Assembly (NCBI GenBank): GCA_963576475.1
Contig: OY754980.1
Coordinates: forward strand, 6,605,018 to 6,669,017
Length of the DNA stretch: 64,000 nt
Source of the DNA: Molanna angustata
Taxonomy: Eukaryota > Arthropoda > Insecta > Trichoptera > Molannidae
Reading direction: 5' to 3'
The notes below the pieces were generated by a model that had not been told where the DNA came from, searched no databases, and saw only the letters and a list, made by a program, of their open reading frames with translations. The stretch's first letter is position 1, and every line of letters begins with the position of its first letter. The position numbers were made by a program, and so were the translations under genes. Below, piece after piece: positions 57,225 through 64,000 of the stretch.

Positions 57225-58035
57225 GACTGCGCCCCTGGACTGCGGCACTGGTCTGCGCCCCTGGACTGCGACACTGGTCTGCGCCCCTGGTCTGCACCAC
57301 TGGTTTGCACCCCTGCCACTGCGCCCCTGGACTGCGCCCCTGGCCTGCGCCCCTGGTCTGCGCCCCTGGTCTGCGCCCCTGGTCTGCACCACTGGTCTGC
57401 ACCCCTGCCACTGCGCCCCTGGACTGCGCCCCTGGCCTGCGCCCCTGGTCTGCACCACTGGTCTGCACCACCTGCCACTGCGCCCCTGGTTTGCGCACCT
57501 GCTCTACGCCCCTGGTCACCAGCCTGAGTCACGCCCTGCAACCAGCCCCAGCCGCTGCCACTGCGCCCCTGCTCCGCGCTCCTGGTTTGCGCACCTGCTC
57601 TGCGTCCCTGGTTTGCGCACCTGCTGCTCTACGCCCCTGGTCACCAGCCTGAGCCACGCCCTGCAACCAGCCCCAGCCGCTGCCACTGCGCCCCTGCTCC
57701 GCGCCCCTGGTTTGCGCACCAGCTCTGCGCCCCTGGTTTGCGCACCAGCTCTGCGCCCCTGGTTTGCGCACATGCTCTGCGCCCCTGGTTTGTGCACCTG
57801 CTCTGCACCCCTGGTTTGCGCACCTGCTCTGCGCCCCTGGTTTGCGCACCTGCTCTGCGCCCCTGGTTTGCGCACCTGCTCTGCGCCCCTGGTTTGCGCA
57901 CCTGCTCTGCGCCCCTGGTTTGCGCACCTGCTCTGCGCCCCCGGTTTGCGCACCTGCTCTGCACCCCTGCTTTGCGCACCTGCTCTGTGCCCCTGCTTAG
58001 CGCACCTGCTCTGCGCCCCGGGTCTGCGCACCTGA
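57225..58035 (+). repeat. GC-rich 26-bp minisatellite inside the LTR
   Basis: The best-preserved part (about 57700-58010) is a 26-bp unit, TGCGCCCCTGGTTTGCGCAC followed by CTGCTC, with variants upstream (CTGCGCCCCTGGTCTGCACC). The unit lacks stop codons in all six frames, and 26 is not a multiple of three. Long open frames on both strands (for example 56797-58035 plus and 57516-58133 minus) therefore arise automatically, with a 26-residue period. I do not call any of them a gene. The array lies in the transcribed part of the LTR. Confidence 0.85.
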
Positions 58036-58244
58036 TCTGTGTGGTTAGTGTTTGTGATAGGACACATCTGGTGATCGTGATAGGACACGCTAGTGTTTGT
58101 GATAGGACACATCTTGTGATTATAATAGAACATACTTGTGCTTGTGATAGGACGCTATTTATTTTGTTGTGAATTTGGACATTAAGGGATTCTCCTGCCA
58201 TTGTTGACTATTGTGTGTATTTTGTGTATTGTTCTGTGTCTCAC

Positions 58245-58250
58245 AATAAA
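58245..58250 (+). terminator. LTR poly(A) signal AATAAA
   Basis: AATAAA in the context TCACAATAAACATTATTGAC sits about 100 bp before the LTR end. The functional copy for the genomic RNA would be the 3' LTR one at 63414-63419. Confidence 0.7.
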
Positions 58251-58348
58251 CATTATTGACAATTATACCGGCTTTTCACTGCTCTGTTCCTCCTTTTGAC
58301 CCCGAGTGTGTGGTTAATCTCCAAACCATACATCTCGGGCGTATCAAT

Positions 58349-58368
58349 TGGCGGCCCAGCAGTGGGAC
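58349..58368 (+). other. Primer binding site-like sequence
   Basis: Two bases after the 5' LTR, TGGCGGCCCAGCAGTGGGAC begins with the TGG expected to pair with a tRNA CCA end. I cannot assign the primer tRNA from memory. The two-base gap (AT) mirrors the AT between the polypurine tract and the 3' LTR. Confidence 0.7.
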
Positions 58369-58444
58369 TCTAAATAAGAGCCAAGGACTCACGACCCCTG
58401 AGACAATAGTGAAAAGTGACAGAAAAACAGTGTGAATAGTGAAA

Positions 58445-59914
58445 ATGCCGGTTACGAGACACTCGCCGAGGTCAGTGGACACCGAAGCCGGACCTCAAGC
58501 TCCGATGGAGCCTCCGAGCAACACCACCGCGCCTCCGCCGTTTCTGGATTCGGCGACGGAAAATCCAGTGGCGCCCAGCTATGTGATATCTACCACCCGC
58601 CCACCTCGTCTGACGGCCACATTTAATGGCCACCCCGAAGAGAGCCCACGCAGGTTCATCAGAAGGTGTGAGGAATACTTCGTTGCAGCGGGAACTCACC
58701 CTGAAGACAAGGTATACGTCTTCGAAGAGCGTCTACGAGACGAGGCGGAGTCATGGTGGGAGATTCATCGGCAACAATATAGGCCATGGCCTGAAGTCGT
58801 GAAACTATTCACGCAATATTATGATAATCCAAAGACGATGATGGCCCTGCAGGGCAAATTCTTTATTACGGAGCAGTTGGAATCCGAGTCGGCATACGAC
58901 TTCCTCTGCAGGAAGCTGCGCCTGAGGCAGAGGGTGGACCCAGACTGCACTGAAGGAGACCTGGATATGTACCTCCCGGGTATAATATCGCAATTACGAC
59001 CGCCTCATAACACAATTGAGGTGAGCTCGATGAGCGAGCTCCTCAAGAAGGCCCTCACTTGGGAAGGCCCTCGGCATCTACCCATGGAGGAAAGACAACG
59101 AGAGGTGCCGCGGCGCGACAAGCGCTCACCTCGGCGGTCACTAAGGTGGCAGTCACCTCCACCCGAGCGGGATTATCACCGGAGAAGCGGACGATCACCT
59201 GCAAGAGAGAGGGCCCAGTCTCCAAGGCGGGAACACAGGCGTTCGCCGTCCCGAGACAGACGACGCACCCACTCGCCCAGCCCGCGCGTCAACCAGGTTG
59301 AATCGAGGAACACTCGACGGTATTCACCATCGCCGGACCGCGCCTATGATCACCGCTCTCCAAGACGGGAGCAAAGACGCTCTCCATCTCGGGAACATCG
59401 CCGTGCCCGCACACCCAGCACACGCACCCACGCCTACGAGCACCGTTCTCCAAGGCGGGAGCATAGGCGTTCTCCGTCCAGAGACAGACGGCGCGCCCGC
59501 TCGCCCAGCGCACACGCCCACCAGGTCGAGTCAAGGACCACGCGACGGCAATCACCCTCGCCAGCCCGCGCCTACAATCACCGCTCTCCAAGGCGGGAGC
59601 ATAGGCGCTCCCCACAACGACGCGCCCGCTCACCCAGCCCACGCGTCAACCAGGTGGAAGAGAGATATGCGTCTCCCCGTCGAGACTACCGGCGTACTAA
59701 CAATGAGCACGCCTCCAACGCCGAGTACCCCCCAACACCAGAGGACTGGAGTTACGAGGATGAGCCCGCCCCCCCTGTGAGGCCGGCTCCAAGGAATCCT
59801 CAGCGGGGAGGATACCGGGGAGGACACCGAGGCGCCGCGACGCAACACGTGCAAGGACGCCGCCCACGAGATGCCCCGGCTTCGGGAAACGACCGGGCCC
59901 CGGCGACGCATTAA
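58445..59914 (+). CDS. gag: Gag polyprotein with RS-rich tail
   Basis: The 489-residue capsid protein of the LTR element would form the particle that packages element RNA in the cytoplasm. The first ATG in the frame is at 58445, 99 nt after the LTR. Residues about 55-210 form a retrotransposon-gag/capsid domain (TATFNGHPEESPRRFIRRCE, AESWWEIHRQQYRPWPEVV, ESESAYDFLCRKLRLRQRVD). Residues about 215-420 are a highly basic arginine/serine region with repeats such as RREHRRSPSRDRRR. No CCHC zinc knuckle is present, so RNA binding is probably by the basic tail (inference). The C-terminus is proline/glycine-rich and carries the frameshift signal 21 nt before the TAA. The frame is intact. Confidence 0.9.
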   Translation: MPVTRHSPRSVDTEAGPQAPMEPPSNTTAPPPFLDSATENPVAPSYVISTTRPPRLTATFNGHPEESPRRFIRRCEEYFVAAGTHPEDKVYVFEERLRDEAESWWEIHRQQYRPWPEVVKLFTQYYDNPKTMMALQGKFFITEQLESESAYDFLCRKLRLRQRVDPDCTEGDLDMYLPGIISQLRPPHNTIEVSSMSELLKKALTWEGPRHLPMEERQREVPRRDKRSPRRSLRWQSPPPERDYHRRSGRSPARERAQSPRREHRRSPSRDRRRTHSPSPRVNQVESRNTRRYSPSPDRAYDHRSPRREQRRSPSREHRRARTPSTRTHAYEHRSPRREHRRSPSRDRRRARSPSAHAHQVESRTTRRQSPSPARAYNHRSPRREHRRSPQRRARSPSPRVNQVEERYASPRRDYRRTNNEHASNAEYPPTPEDWSYEDEPAPPVRPAPRNPQRGGYRGGHRGAATQHVQGRRPRDAPASGNDRAPATH

Positions 59915-59934
59915 TTCCTGATCGTCGTCGGGGT
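59884..59934 (+). promoter_or_regulatory. -1 ribosomal frameshift signal between gag and pol
   Basis: G GGA AAC (59884-59890) is in the gag frame in the X XXY YYZ register, the same heptamer used at gag-pro junctions of some type D retroviruses. Seven nucleotides later an 11-bp stem can form between 59898-59908 (CCCCGGCGACG) and 59923-59933 (CGTCGTCGGGG), with one G-U pair and a 14-nt loop containing the gag stop. A second hairpin, CCGCCG with CGGCGG, lies at 59939-59959. Slippage by -1 leads directly into the pol frame. Confidence 0.85.
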
Positions 59935-61839
59935 GATTCCGCCGTATGCAACGCGGCGGTCAACGAGATCCAGACTTTGCCCAGGGTACGGGCAGAGATA
60001 TCTGGCCAGGAACGGCGGGTCCTCCTGGACTCCGCCTGCTCTCACAACCTTGTGCGAGAAGACTTAGTGCCCCACCATCTGATTAGGCCCTCGGAAGTGG
60101 AGTCCTTGGGCCAGGCAGACACCCACACCAGGGTCAGGGTGGTGGGGGAGACCGCTCTGACCATCAAACTTGGTGACCAGCAGACGACCATCGACTTCCT
60201 GGTGATGGAAGACCTCCGGGAAGAAGCCATTCTCGGAATCCGATGGCTGAAGGACGAGGAGGCCGCACTGGACTTCAGACGCGGCTGCGTCACCTTCGGT
60301 AGGAGCGAACGGGCTAGCTCCTTGTTTTACCCAGAACCTCGACCAAGGCCGCGAGATGCCGCCTACCCGGACCTCACCAGGAACCTGGACGCCGTAGTAG
60401 AAATGCTCACTGCTGAGGCCAGTGAGCCGCTGCCCGCCGGACGCATTGACTCGCCGGTACCAGCAGCGTCGGTGGGGCACGAACCAATTCAAGAAGATCC
60501 CGCGGACGTAACCCCGGTCCAAGGGGCAACTCTGGCCGAAACAGTCCGGCTCACCCAATCACGGGACACCACCGTCCAGAAGAGGATACGGGTGTGGCTC
60601 CGCCTTCACACCCGCCCGCCTCGTAGGACGACGGGCAGGCAACCACACTACCACCGTTACATGGTGAGGGACGACGTGTTGTGGAAGAGGGACACCGGCC
60701 GAGAGGATCGTCTGGTGGTTCCAGACTCGGTGGTTCCTCAGGTGCTCGAGGAGTACCACGACTCCCCAACAGCCGTACACCCGGGAGCAAAGGAGACAAC
60801 GAGAGCCATCGGTGCCCGCTTTTGGTGGCCGAATATGGCAACGGACGTTGCCACTTACGTACGACACTGCCTGATTTGCGCCAGAACCAAGGGAGGTGGA
60901 GGACCCACAGCCACTCCCCAGGGAGCTATCGCTCCCCGCCGGCCGTTTGAGATAATCGCGGTGGATTTAATGGGCCCTTATCCGGCGACAAGGCATGCAA
61001 ATAAATACATCTTGGTGGTCACCGACCTGTTCACGCGGTGGGTAGAGGCCTACCCATTGCGGTCCACTAAGACAGTGAAGTTAATCGAGGTCATAGAAAG
61101 AGAGTACCTCCCCAGGTACGGTCATCCGCGGAGGGTGATAACAGACAATGGCCCACAGTTCGGGCACAAGCTCTGGCGGGAGGCAATGGACAGATGGCGG
61201 TCCGAGCACTGGACTACCGCCGTCTACCACGCCAGAGCCAACCCGGTTGAGAGAAGAAATCAGGAGGTGAAGAAGTGTCTTAGGATCCTCCTGCAAGACG
61301 CGCCCCACACCACGTGGGACGACAGACTGCCCGCCGTCCTGACAGCCCTTCGCAACCGAAGGAACGACGCAACAGGCATCACCCCAGCCGAGGCCCTGCA
61401 CGGCCACGACCTCCACCGCCCAGGGGAATGGGATGCCATACCCCTGGCAGATGAGCGACCTCCGGACTCTGCGCCGGTCCGAGACCGCGAACCAATGGAC
61501 GAGAGAGTCCGAAACCACCAGCGTGCGTACCAAGAGCGGTACGCCCGAAATACCCAAGGGACACCCACCTACGAAACAGGCCAGTTGGTACTGGTCCACG
61601 AACACCACCCTGCAGGCACGCAGGGACCGCCCGGTGTATTCGCCGGTTTCGCAGCGAAGTGGTGCGGGCCACACAAGGTCCTAATGTCGGTAGGACGTGG
61701 GAATGTCTACTGGATCGACCGAAGAGGCAAACCAGCAAAATATCATATATCCCGCTTGAAACCCGCTCCGCCTTCCTGGGAGGAAGCAGCGACTATGGAA
61801 GCGACTCCGGCTTCCGGCCAAGAAAGCGGGGGGGATTGA
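59890..61839 (+). CDS. pol: Pol: protease-like and integrase domains, no reverse transcriptase
   Basis: The pol frame is open from 59764 to the TGA at 61837-61839 and has no credible ATG start; it is reached by the -1 frameshift, giving about 649 pol residues. Numbering from the leucine codon at 59977, a retropepsin-like domain spans about 1-105 (LLDSACSHNLV, AILGIRWL). A poorly conserved linker follows at about 105-185. An H2C2 zinc finger lies at H261/H268/C298/C301, the integrase core has D330 (AVDLMGP), D390 (ITDNGPQF) and E425 (NPVERRNQ), and a GPY/F-like segment (KWCGPHKVL) is near the end. Reverse transcriptase (YxDD) and RNase H, normally between protease and integrase and some 600 residues long, are absent, yet the frame stays open. 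The stop codon is made of the first three bases of the 3' LTR. The protease motif is DSA rather than D(S/T)G, so its activity is doubtful. Confidence 0.9.
   Translation, partial: RPGPGDALIPDRRRGDSAVCNAAVNEIQTLPRVRAEISGQERRVLLDSACSHNLVREDLVPHHLIRPSEVESLGQADTHTRVRVVGETALTIKLGDQQTTIDFLVMEDLREEAILGIRWLKDEEAALDFRRGCVTFGRSERASSLFYPEPRPRPRDAAYPDLTRNLDAVVEMLTAEASEPLPAGRIDSPVPAASVGHEPIQEDPADVTPVQGATLAETVRLTQSRDTTVQKRIRVWLRLHTRPPRRTTGRQPHYHRYMVRDDVLWKRDTGREDRLVVPDSVVPQVLEEYHDSPTAVHPGAKETTRAIGARFWWPNMATDVATYVRHCLICARTKGGGGPTATPQGAIAPRRPFEIIAVDLMGPYPATRHANKYILVVTDLFTRWVEAYPLRSTKTVKLIEVIEREYLPRYGHPRRVITDNGPQFGHKLWREAMDRWRSEHWTTAVYHARANPVERRNQEVKKCLRILLQDAPHTTWDDRLPAVLTALRNRRNDATGITPAEALHGHDLHRPGEWDAIPLADERPPDSAPVRDREPMDERVRNHQRAYQERYARNTQGTPTYETGQLVLVHEHHPAGTQGPPGVFAGFAAKWCGPHKVLMSVGRGNVYWIDRRGKPAKYHISRLKPAPPSWEEAATMEATPASGQESGGD
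61821..61834 (+). other. Polypurine tract
   Basis: AGAAAGCGGGGGGG is purine-only except for one C and lies two bases (AT) before the 3' LTR, where the plus-strand primer is expected. It overlaps the last codons of pol. Confidence 0.75.
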
Positions 61840-63515
61840 TGCGCCTGTAATGGGTGACCGGACCCGGCGCCCTTCCATAGCGAAGCTAAAACGCACCCAG
61901 CCTAGCATGCTCACGATACGGTCGCATCCCGGATCGATGTCGACCGTATAACGATACCACGTGACATGCCTGGACAAGTGAGTCAACCAATCAGCGCGCA
62001 CCGCACCGGCCAATCAGAGACCGCGTTGTATCGGCGAATCAGAGCGAGCGGTCAGCACTCGCCGTACAACCGGCCAATCAGAGCGCGCCACAATCGGCTG
62101 GCGGCGTATAAATATGGGTCGACCGCGCTAACCGACATCAGATCGCCACTCTACAAGCTACGAGCAAGACCTCCGCCAGACCACTTCAGTCGGGAAGACT
62201 CCAGCCGCAACAGTGTTGAACGGACCTGGCCCTGCCTGTCGTGTCGGATCGACGAAGAAGCGACTTCCACCCCGACGTGGCCGTCGAGTCTAAACACTTC
62301 GATATCTCTCGAGCACTCCGACCTCGCACCAGCCTGGACCTGCGCCCAGCGGCCAGCCCCAGTCACTGCTTCTGCCACTGCACCGCCTTCCCGGACTGCG
62401 CCCCTGGACTGCGGCACTGGTCTGCGCCCCTGGACTGCGACACTGGTCTGCGCCCCTGGTCTGCACCACTGGTTTGCACCCCTGCCACTGCGCCCCTGGA
62501 CTGCGCCCCTGGCCTGCGCCCCTGGTCTGCGCCCCTGGTCTGCGCCCCTGGTCTGCACCACTGGTCTGCACCCCTGCCACTGCGCCCCTGGACTGCGCCC
62601 CTGGCCTGCGCCCCTGGTCTGCACCACTGGTCTGCACCACCTGCCACTGCGCCCCTGGTTTGCGCACCTGCTCTACGCCCCTGGTCACCAGCCTGAGTCA
62701 CGCCCTGCAACCAGCCCCAGCCGCTGCCACTGCGCCCCTGCTCCGCGCTCCTGGTTTGCGCACCTGCTCTGCGTCCCTGGTTTGCGCACCTGCTGCTCTA
62801 CGCCCCTGGTCACCAGCCTGAGCCACGCCCTGCAACCAGCCCCAGCCGCTGCCACTGCGCCCCTGCTCCGCGCCCCTGGTTTGCGCACCAGCTCTGCGCC
62901 CCTGGTTTGCGCACCAGCTCTGCGCCCCTGGTTTGCGCACATGCTCTGCGCCCCTGGTTTGTGCACCTGCTCTGCACCCCTGGTTTGCGCACCTGCTCTG
63001 CGCCCCTGGTTTGCGCACCTGCTCTGCGCCCCTGGTTTGCGCACCTGCTCTGCGCCCCTGGTTTGCGCACCTGCTCTGCGCCCCTGGTTTGCGCACCTGC
63101 TCTGCGCCCCCGGTTTGCGCACCTGCTCTGCACCCCTGCTTTGCGCACCTGCTCTGTGCCCCTGCTTAGCGCACCTGCTCTGCGCCCCGGGTCTGCGCAC
63201 CTGATCTGTGTGGTTAGTGTTTGTGATAGGACACATCTGGTGATCGTGATAGGACACGCTAGTGTTTGTGATAGGACACATCTTGTGATTATAATAGAAC
63301 ATACTTGTGCTTGTGATAGGACGCTATTTATTTTGTTGTGAATTTGGACATTAAGGGATTCTCCTGCCATTGTTGACTATTGTGTGTATTTTGTGTATTG
63401 TTCTGTGTCTCACAATAAACATTATTGACAATTATACCGGCTTTTCACTGCTCTGTTCCTCCTTTTGACCCCGAGTGTGTGGTTAATCTCCAAACCATAC
63501 ATCTCGGGCGTATCA
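61837..63515 (+). repeat. 3' LTR
   Basis: Visually identical to the 5' LTR, including the CCAAT array, TATA/Inr/DPE set (62107-62172), the 26-bp minisatellite (62394-63204) and AATAAA at 63414-63419. It is followed by TCAT and the resumed LINE sequence. Confidence 0.95.
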
Positions 63516-63790
63516 TCATATAATATCCTTCTTTATCTTCTTATGTATCGTTCTACAGAATATATCGTTCTATTACATACTCTTCTTAGTTATCTCATTT
63601 CTACAGCATTTATTCTACCTTCATGTGTCTTTTGCCATGTCCATGTTTCACTGGCATAAGTCAAAGTAGGCAATACAATTGCATTATGTACTGCAATTTA
63701 GGCTTCCTTGGACCGGACTTATTTCTTTGTGGTAAATTTTCGTGTTTAATATCAACTAAGACAGATCATCCGATCTTGGTAAAAATTAGC
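63516..63790 (-). pseudogene. RTE-like LINE, 5' part of interrupted copy
   Basis: On the minus strand the sequence reads VLPTLTYASETWTWQKTHEG and INAVEMR before RRVCNRTIYSVERYIRR, the post-reverse-transcriptase region of an RTE-type LINE. It continues in the correct order into NALRWFEHIEKMND at 56667-56600 on the other side of the LTR element. This shows the LINE was there first. Confidence 0.8.
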
Positions 63791-64000
63791 TGTTGTGTAT
63801 TCTAGGTCTAGTAACATAGCTTCTGTCAAGAGAATATGAAGCTAAAAAATATACAAAGAAACAAATTTCGGGGTCAATGACCCTAGACAGTCAATAGAAA
63901 GTGTAATAATATAATTGACTTAAATTTAACTTCATCTTAACTAATATTTCAAATTAATTTTAACTGTTTACAAGAAAATTTATGTTTCAAGAAAATATAT
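63791..64000. other. No supported feature
   Basis: AT-rich sequence up to the window edge, possibly a further decayed part of the antisense LINE. Confidence 0.5.

Larger units (their letters stand above)
56668..58346 (+). repeat. 5' LTR
   Basis: Begins TGATGCGCCTGTAATGGG and ends CTCGGGCGTATCA, with short terminal inverted repeats TGAT/ATCA. Contains a promoter region (about 56789-57003), a repeat-rich transcribed part (57225-58035) and a poly(A) signal AATAAA at 58245-58250. It follows ACAT and is followed by AT and then the primer-binding-site-like sequence. The long LTR is unusual because almost half of it is a GC-rich minisatellite. Confidence 0.95.
56668..63515 (+). mobile_element. Gypsy-like LTR retrotransposon lacking reverse transcriptase
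   Basis: The 6848-bp element has two 1679-bp LTRs (56668-58346 and 61837-63515, offset exactly 5169), each starting TGAT and ending ATCA, and they look identical wherever I compared them. The 3490-bp interior holds a primer-binding-site-like sequence, gag, a -1 frameshift signal, pol with protease-like and integrase domains, and a polypurine tract. There is no reverse transcriptase, RNase H or env. Flanking ACAT and TCAT form a 4-bp duplication with one mismatch. Identical LTRs imply recent insertion, so the missing enzyme was presumably supplied in trans. The H2C2 zinc finger, DDE core and GPY/F-like tail place it in the Ty3/gypsy group; clade unresolved. Confidence 0.92.

Noticed and set aside
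56797..58035. 412-codon plus-strand frame and several overlapping minus-strand frames in the 5' LTR (repeated at 61966-63204)
   Set aside because: They run through a stop-free 26-bp repeat, are open on both strands at once and have no domain; repeat artefact.
60330..60540. Cryptic reverse transcriptase in another frame between protease and integrase
   Set aside because: The interval is only about 200 bp and no YxDD-like or RNase H motif appears in any frame.
61700..61836. env gene between integrase and the 3' LTR
   Set aside because: Pol runs right up to the LTR, leaving no space; no signal peptide or membrane segment.

Overview
The window looks like a gene-poor, transposon-rich stretch of an insect nuclear genome. 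It is AT-rich, full of microsatellites and non-LTR retrotransposon tails, and dotted with the GTAGGTACCTAC-type short repeats common in moths and butterflies. A lepidopteran source is my inference; nothing in the window proves it. There is no operon-like organisation and no rRNA, CRISPR or functional tRNA gene.

Only two pieces look like host protein-coding sequence. One is a terminal exon of prohibitin 1 on the minus strand (14333-14547), with a splice acceptor and a downstream poly(A) signal. The other is an unidentified candidate terminal exon, also on the minus strand (50165-50472). Neither has recognisable partner exons here.

The rest is mobile DNA. From 1 to 31 kb there are LINE 3'-end fragments, at least two tRNA-derived SINE families, a near-perfect 382-bp foldback element nested in a SINE (7403-7784), a second foldback copy beside a long TTTA array (16.5-17.5 kb), and a 756-bp terminal-inverted-repeat element (22918-23673). 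From 31 to 42 kb there are tandem arrays, two inverted minisatellites flanking a cluster of perfect hairpins, and two MITE-like elements. From 42 to 56 kb there is a pair of inverted 1-kb repeat elements, more LINE fragments and more SINEs.

The most remarkable object is a 6848-bp LTR retrotransposon at 56668-63515, inserted into an antisense LINE. Its two 1679-bp LTRs look identical, so insertion was recent. It has an intact gag with an arginine/serine-rich tail and no zinc knuckle, a textbook -1 frameshift signal, and an open pol frame. That frame runs from a protease-like domain straight into integrase, with no reverse transcriptase or RNase H. A TATA box, initiator and DPE lie at expected spacings in the LTR, and a primer-binding-site-like sequence and polypurine tract are present. 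The element therefore appears to be a recently mobilised, reverse-transcriptase-less derivative that supplies its own capsid and integrase and borrows reverse transcriptase in trans (inference).
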